The notes beneath the pieces were generated by a model, which ran no database searches, had not been told where the DNA came from, and was given only the letters and a program-made list of their open reading frames with translations. The translations under genes and the position numbers were made by a program. A DNA stretch of 64,000 nt from Streptomyces massasporeus (GTDB taxonomy: Bacteria; Actinomycetota; Actinomycetes; Streptomycetales; Streptomycetaceae): NCBI RefSeq assembly GCF_014648995.1, contig NZ_BMSE01000017.1:147532-211531 (forward strand), in the 5' to 3' direction. Positions 60,581-64,000 of the stretch are shown in pieces (position 1 is the stretch's first letter; every line of letters begins with the position of its first letter).

Positions 60581-61591
60581 ATGCGCCGCTACGGCAAGCA
60601 CACCGACGAGGACGACATCCGCACCCGTCCGGGCCGCCGGAACACCCGGCCCCGGACGAACATCCGCCCCAAGCACGAGGACGCCTCCGAGGGCCTCGTG
60701 CTCACCGTCGACCGGGGCCGTCTGACCTGCCTCGTCGAGGACCGTGTGGTCCTGGCGATGAAGGCCCGCGAGCTCGGCCGCAAGGCCGCGGTCGTCGGCG
60801 ACCGGGTGGCCATCGTGGGCGACCTGACGGGCAAGAAGGACTCACTCGCGAGGATCGTGCGCATCGAGGAGCGCACCTCCGTCCTGCGCCGCACGGCGGA
60901 CGACGACGATCCCTACGAGCGCGTGGTCGTGGCCAACGCCGACCAGCTGGCGGTCGTCACCGCCCTGGCCGACCCGGAGCCCCGCCCTCGCCTGATCGAC
61001 CGCTGCCTGGTCGCCGCCTACGCCGGCGGCCTGGAGCCGCTGCTGGTCCTGACCAAGTCGGACCTCGCCCCGCCCGACAAGCTGCTGGAGCTGTACGGCC
61101 ACCTCGACATCCCCTACGTCGTGACCAGCCGCGAGGAACTGCAGAACGGCACAGCCCTCGCCCGCGTGCGCGAGCAGCTCGACGGCAAGATCACCGCGTT
61201 CGTCGGCCACTCCGGCGTCGGCAAGACGACTCTGGTCAACTCGCTGGTTCCGGAGGAGCAGCGGCGTACGACCGGGCACGTGAACGCGGTGACGGGCCGC
61301 GGGCGCCACACCACCACCTCGGCGTTGGCGCTGCCGCTGGCGGGCAGCGATGGCTGGGTCATCGACACACCGGGCCTGCGGTCCTTCGGGCTGCACCACG
61401 TGGACCCGTCCCAGGTCATCCACGCCTTCCCCGACCTGGAGCCGGGCACCGAGGGCTGCCCGCGCGCGTGCAGCCACGACGAGCCGGACTGCGCGCTCGA
61501 CGCGTGGGTGGCCGAGGGGCACGCGGATCCGGCGCGGTTGTACTCGCTGCGCCGTCTGCTGGCCACGCGCGAGCGCAAGGAAGGCGACTGA
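60581..61591 (+). CDS. rsgA: Ribosome small-subunit-dependent GTPase A
   Basis: Product of 336 residues. OB fold (LVLTVDRGRLTCLVEDRVVLAMKA), then a circularly permuted GTPase: G4 VLTKSDLAPPDKLLELY, G1 FVGHSGVGKTTLVNSLVP, G3 DTPGLRSFGL, and the C-terminal zinc site (GCPRACSHDEPDCALDAW). It assists late maturation of 30S ribosomes. Following aroA in an operon-like arrangement, as in mycobacteria. Confidence 0.96.
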   Translation: MRRYGKHTDEDDIRTRPGRRNTRPRTNIRPKHEDASEGLVLTVDRGRLTCLVEDRVVLAMKARELGRKAAVVGDRVAIVGDLTGKKDSLARIVRIEERTSVLRRTADDDDPYERVVVANADQLAVVTALADPEPRPRLIDRCLVAAYAGGLEPLLVLTKSDLAPPDKLLELYGHLDIPYVVTSREELQNGTALARVREQLDGKITAFVGHSGVGKTTLVNSLVPEEQRRTTGHVNAVTGRGRHTTTSALALPLAGSDGWVIDTPGLRSFGLHHVDPSQVIHAFPDLEPGTEGCPRACSHDEPDCALDAWVAEGHADPARLYSLRRLLATRERKEGD

Positions 61592-61729
61592 CCTCCGCGT
61601 TGTTTGTCCTGGCGTGCGGACGGTAAGTGCATAATCGCACCCAAGCCGGACGCAAGCCTGGCCACTGCCTGACGAGCGCGACGGAACTGACGAAGCGGTC
61701 ACTGAACGTGGGATACGGGAGGACGACTC

Positions 61730-62053
61730 ATGGCGTGGCTGCTGGTCATCGTGGCCGGGTTGCTCGAGACCGGCTTCGCGGTGTGTCTGAAGCTGTCGCA
61801 CGGCTTCACCCGGCTGTGGCCGACGGTCGCGTTCTGCATCTTCGCCCTCGGCAGCTTCGGACTGCTGACCCTGGCGCTCAGACGGCTCGACGTGGGTCCC
61901 GCGTACGCGGTGTGGACCGGCATCGGGGCGGCGGGAACGGCCATCTACGGCATGATCTTCCTGGGCGACCTGGTGTCCACACTGAAGATCGTGTCGATCA
62001 GTCTCGTCATCGTCGGTGTGATCGGGCTCCAGTTGTCGGGGTCGGCACACTGA
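61730..62053 (+). CDS. SMR-family small multidrug/guanidinium exporter (Gdx/SugE or EmrE type)
   Basis: Product of 107 residues with four membrane helices. The first has the essential Glu: LLVIVAGLLETGFAVCLKLS. The GPAYAVWTGIGAAGTAIYG block is typical of SMR. Family members export guanidinium (Gdx) or lipophilic cations (EmrE). The Trp/Leu pattern leans to Gdx; not decisive. GGGAGG lies ahead of the ATG. The 138-nt leader did not match a guanidine riboswitch. Confidence 0.92.
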   Translation: MAWLLVIVAGLLETGFAVCLKLSHGFTRLWPTVAFCIFALGSFGLLTLALRRLDVGPAYAVWTGIGAAGTAIYGMIFLGDLVSTLKIVSISLVIVGVIGLQLSGSAH

Positions 62054-62060
62054 CGCTCCG

Positions 62061-62666
62061 TCACCCCGCCTGCCGTTGAAGGGCGCTGCGGACCAGTTCG
62101 GCGACGCCGCCCTCGCCGGGTGGCGCGGCCACGCACGACAGGGCCAGCCGGACGGCGAGTTCGCAGGAGCGGGCCAGGTCGGCGGAGTCGGACTTGGCCG
62201 TGCCGGGGGCGGCCAGGAGACCGACGGCCCGATCGCGGACGAGGGCGACGAAGTCGCCGGGTGAGGGCAGCGGCCCGTCGGCGCGGCGCTGGGCCGGCAC
62301 GGCGGAGGTGGACGGCATGGCCGTCAGGGCCGGAGCGGGCAGCCGCTCACTCCAGCAGCCGGTGAGCATGGCGCGCACGAGGAGGTTCTCCCGGGCCGCT
62401 GAAGCGGTCCACTCGGCGGTGGCGGTCAGCCGGTCGCGGGGATCGCTGTGCCCGGTGAGAGCGCGGTCCACCCCGGCGAGAAATCCGTCGGCCTCTCTCC
62501 TGACGAGCGCCCGGGCGAGGCCGTCCTTGCTGCCGAACTCGTTGTACAGCGTCTGCCGGGACACTCCGGCCGCCGCGGCCACGTCCACCATCCGTACGGC
62601 GGACCACGGCCGGCGCACGAGCGCCGTGTAGGCGGCGTCCAGTAGAGATTCCCGCGCTGCAGGCAT
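62061..62666 (-). CDS. TetR-family regulator
   Basis: Product of 201 residues from ATG 62666, with GGGGAGG upstream. HTH: ARESLLDAAYTALVRRPWSAVRMVDVAAAAGVSRQTLYNEFGSKDGL. The rest is a helical ligand domain. It is the downstream member of an ABC exporter-regulator set reading in the same direction, from which it is separated by a 36-bp tandem repeat region. It probably represses the exporter. Confidence 0.9.
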   Translation of the reverse strand: MPAARESLLDAAYTALVRRPWSAVRMVDVAAAAGVSRQTLYNEFGSKDGLARALVRREADGFLAGVDRALTGHSDPRDRLTATAEWTASAARENLLVRAMLTGCWSERLPAPALTAMPSTSAVPAQRRADGPLPSPGDFVALVRDRAVGLLAAPGTAKSDSADLARSCELAVRLALSCVAAPPGEGGVAELVRSALQRQAG

Positions 62667-62760
62667 CTTCGCCTCCCCTTGGGGCGAGCGGTCTGCGCCC
62701 AGATTTGACGCGCGTGGAACCACTGTCAAGGGTTCGCGAGCGCGCTGGGGGGCGCGTTTC

Positions 62761-62870
62761 GGCCTTGTCGCGCGGGGCGTTTTGGCCCGGGGGCCACGGC
62801 CTTGGCGCGCGAGGCATGGGCCCGGGGGGCTACGGCCTTGTCGCGCGGGGCACCGCCCCGGGGGGGCTAC
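62761..62870. repeat. Three tandem ~36-bp direct repeats
   Basis: Units 62761-62797, 62798-62833 and 62834-62870 each begin GGCCTTG, continue with CGCGCGRGGC and end in CCGGGGG..CTAC or CCAC. The last unit covers the stop codon of the ABC permease (CTA at 62867-62869), and unit two ends in the same GGGGGGCTAC. Thus the repeats look like copies of the gene's 3' end. Confidence 0.88.
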
Positions 62871-63658
62871 TTCGGGTCGTCGTTGAACTTCGAGGCCGAC
62901 CAGAAGTAGCCGAGCACCGCGAGGCCGAAGCACCAGGCGAGGGCGAGCCAGCCGTTGTGGCCGATCCCGGTGCCGAGCAGCAGGCCGCGCAGGGTCTCGA
63001 TGGCCGGGGTGAAGGGCTGGTACTCGGCGATCGGCTGGAACCAGCCCGGCATCGCGTCGAGCGGGACGAAGGTGCTGGACAGCAGCGGCAGCAGGATCAG
63101 GGGCATCGCGTTGTTGCCGGCGGCCTCGGCGTTGGGGCTGACCAGGCCCATGCCGACCGCGATCCAGGTGAGCGCGGTCGCGAACAGCACGAGCAGTCCG
63201 AAGGCCGCGAGCCACTCCAGGACGGTGGCGTCGGTGGAGCGGAAGCCGATGGCCACACCGACGGCGCCGACGAGCACCACGCTGATGACCGCCTGCAGCA
63301 CACTGCCGATCACGTGCCCGATGAGCACCGAGCCGCGATGGATCGCCATGGTCCGGAAGCGGGCGATGATGCCCTCGGTCATGTCGTTGGAGACGGAGAC
63401 CGCGGTGCCGATCGTGGTGCTGCCGATGGTCATCAGCAGCAGGCCGGGGACGACGAAGGCGATGTATGCGGCGCGGTCCGGGCCGGCGCCCCCGATACCG
63501 GCACTCATGGTGTCGCCGAAGATGTAGACGAAGAGCAGCAACAGCATGATCGGCGTGAGCAGCAGGTTCAGGGTGAGGGACGGGTAGCGCCGGGCGTGCA
63601 GCAGGTTGCGGCGCAGCATGGTGGCCGAGTCGCGCACGGCGAACGAGAGGGAGGTCAT
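62867..63658 (-). CDS. ABC-2 type exporter permease (DrrB-like)
   Basis: Product of 263 residues. Six membrane helices, with SLTLNLLLTPIMLLLLFVYIF, AAYIAFVVPGLLLMTIGSTTIGT and LIGHVIGSVLQAVISVVLVG; the ABC-2 signature region is PLILLPLLSSTFVPLDAMPGWFQPIAEYQPFTP. It exports a hydrophobic drug or similar compound with the ATPase encoded upstream (ATGA overlap). Confidence 0.94.
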   Translation of the reverse strand: MTSLSFAVRDSATMLRRNLLHARRYPSLTLNLLLTPIMLLLLFVYIFGDTMSAGIGGAGPDRAAYIAFVVPGLLLMTIGSTTIGTAVSVSNDMTEGIIARFRTMAIHRGSVLIGHVIGSVLQAVISVVLVGAVGVAIGFRSTDATVLEWLAAFGLLVLFATALTWIAVGMGLVSPNAEAAGNNAMPLILLPLLSSTFVPLDAMPGWFQPIAEYQPFTPAIETLRGLLLGTGIGHNGWLALAWCFGLAVLGYFWSASKFNDDPK

Positions 63659-64000
63659 CGGGCCGTCTCCTTGGGCTGGTCCGTGTTGCCCGTCAGGGCG
63701 AAGAACACGTCGTCGAGGTCGGGGGTGTGCACGGTCAGTTCGTCCGCTTCGACACCTGCGGCGTCGAGACGGTCGAGGATGGCGCGCAGTGCGCGCTGGC
63801 TGCCGTCGCTGGGGAGTTGGAGGGCGAGGGCTTCGTCGTCGCGGGTGATGTCGCCGAGGGCGCCGGCGGCGTACCGGTAGGTGGCGGGGTCGGTGAAGCG
63901 GAGCCGGACGTGTCCGCCGGGGACGATCCGCTTGAGTTCCTCGGCGGTGCCTTCGGCGGCGAGGGTGCCGTTGTGGAGCACGGCGATGCGGTCGGCGAGT
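63655..64000 (-). CDS. ABC exporter ATP-binding protein (DrrA-like), C-terminal part
   Basis: The 3' 115 codons. It enters the window with LADRIAVLHNGTLAAEGTAEEL, the region just after the H-loop, and continues with the DrrA-type C-terminal domain (VRLRFTDPATYRYAAGAL, TVHTPDLDDVFFALTGN). Walker motifs lie beyond the window. It pairs with the downstream DrrB-like permease. Confidence 0.9.
   Translation of the reverse strand, partial: LADRIAVLHNGTLAAEGTAEELKRIVPGGHVRLRFTDPATYRYAAGALGDITRDDEALALQLPSDGSQRALRAILDRLDAAGVEADELTVHTPDLDDVFFALTGNTDQPKETAR

Noticed and set aside
61592..61729. Guanidine riboswitch ahead of the SMR exporter
   Set aside because: TGACGAGC and TGACGAAG recall the ACGR loops of mini-ykkC, and CCGGACG recalls the type III class, but the flanking arms do not pair and the conserved blocks are incomplete.
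62761..62870. CRISPR-like array
   Set aside because: Repeats are directly adjacent without spacers, diverge from each other, and no cas gene is present.

Overview
The window is chromosomal DNA from a Streptomyces (high-GC actinomycete). This rests on the extreme GC bias at third codon positions and on gene families typical of the genus: WblE, SigR/RsrA, the SigB-like SigH with its anti-sigma factor, DasR and the DasABC chitobiose system, NiSOD, an EshA-type encapsulin, epi-isozizaene synthase with CYP170A, and a cobalamin-riboswitch class Ia ribonucleotide reductase. From memory, the gene order is that of the core S. coelicolor chromosome around SCO5208-SCO5265, read in reverse. I see no transposase, phage gene, tRNA, rRNA or CRISPR array. 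This is core chromosome rather than a mobile island.

Layout. 0-6 kb: a cut-off hypothetical gene, a DUF4097-PadR operon, a small HTH plus Clp-N-domain pair with two perfect tandem operators, an MDR oxidoreductase, and malic enzyme with a strong terminator. 6-9.2 kb: a polar amino acid (glutamate-type) ABC importer. 9-18 kb: a decayed methyltransferase, a CGNR regulator, divergent sodX/sodN, a Pit phosphate transporter, an ECF42-type sigma factor whose YCII partner carries a frameshift, a DHFR-like reductase with a divergent TetR, and a GNAT enzyme. 18-24 kb: a polyprenyl synthetase with an EshA family 2B encapsulin, a PLP enzyme, and a Na+/H+ antiporter divergent from a UBP zinc finger. 24-30 kb: UshX/PrsH-like anti-sigma factor, SigH, a membrane protein, a lipid kinase, WblE and a PdtaS-like histidine kinase. 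30-41 kb: TetR/SDR, then the aminosugar block (SIS protein, nagB, dasD-C-B-A, dasR) with five DasR-like boxes. 41-48 kb: a symporter pair, then B12 riboswitch-nrdA-nrdB and nrdS. 48-51 kb: albaflavenone genes. 51-56 kb: peptide deformylase, a TPR protein and two HD-domain membrane proteins. 55.6-64 kb: rsrA-sigR, a hydrolase, SRAP, an M50-like membrane protein, aroA, rsgA, an SMR exporter, TetR and an ABC exporter running off the end.

How the parts work together. The das/nag genes import chitobiose (DasABC), split it (DasD) and deaminate GlcN-6-P (NagB) under DasR. SigR-RsrA is a thiol-oxidation switch with an autoregulatory promoter visible here, and SigH-UshX is an osmotic/developmental sigma pair. 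NrdAB is shut off by B12 so that a class II enzyme elsewhere can take over. EIZS and CYP170A make albaflavenone. The most intriguing less-explored signals are the encapsulin/prenyl-synthase pair, a near-perfect DasR box upstream of the PdtaS-like kinase, the two GTCAAC-N4-GTTGAC operators over the HTH-ClpN pair, an open frame that could give very long SigH isoforms, and a tandem repeat that duplicates the 3' end of an ABC permease gene.
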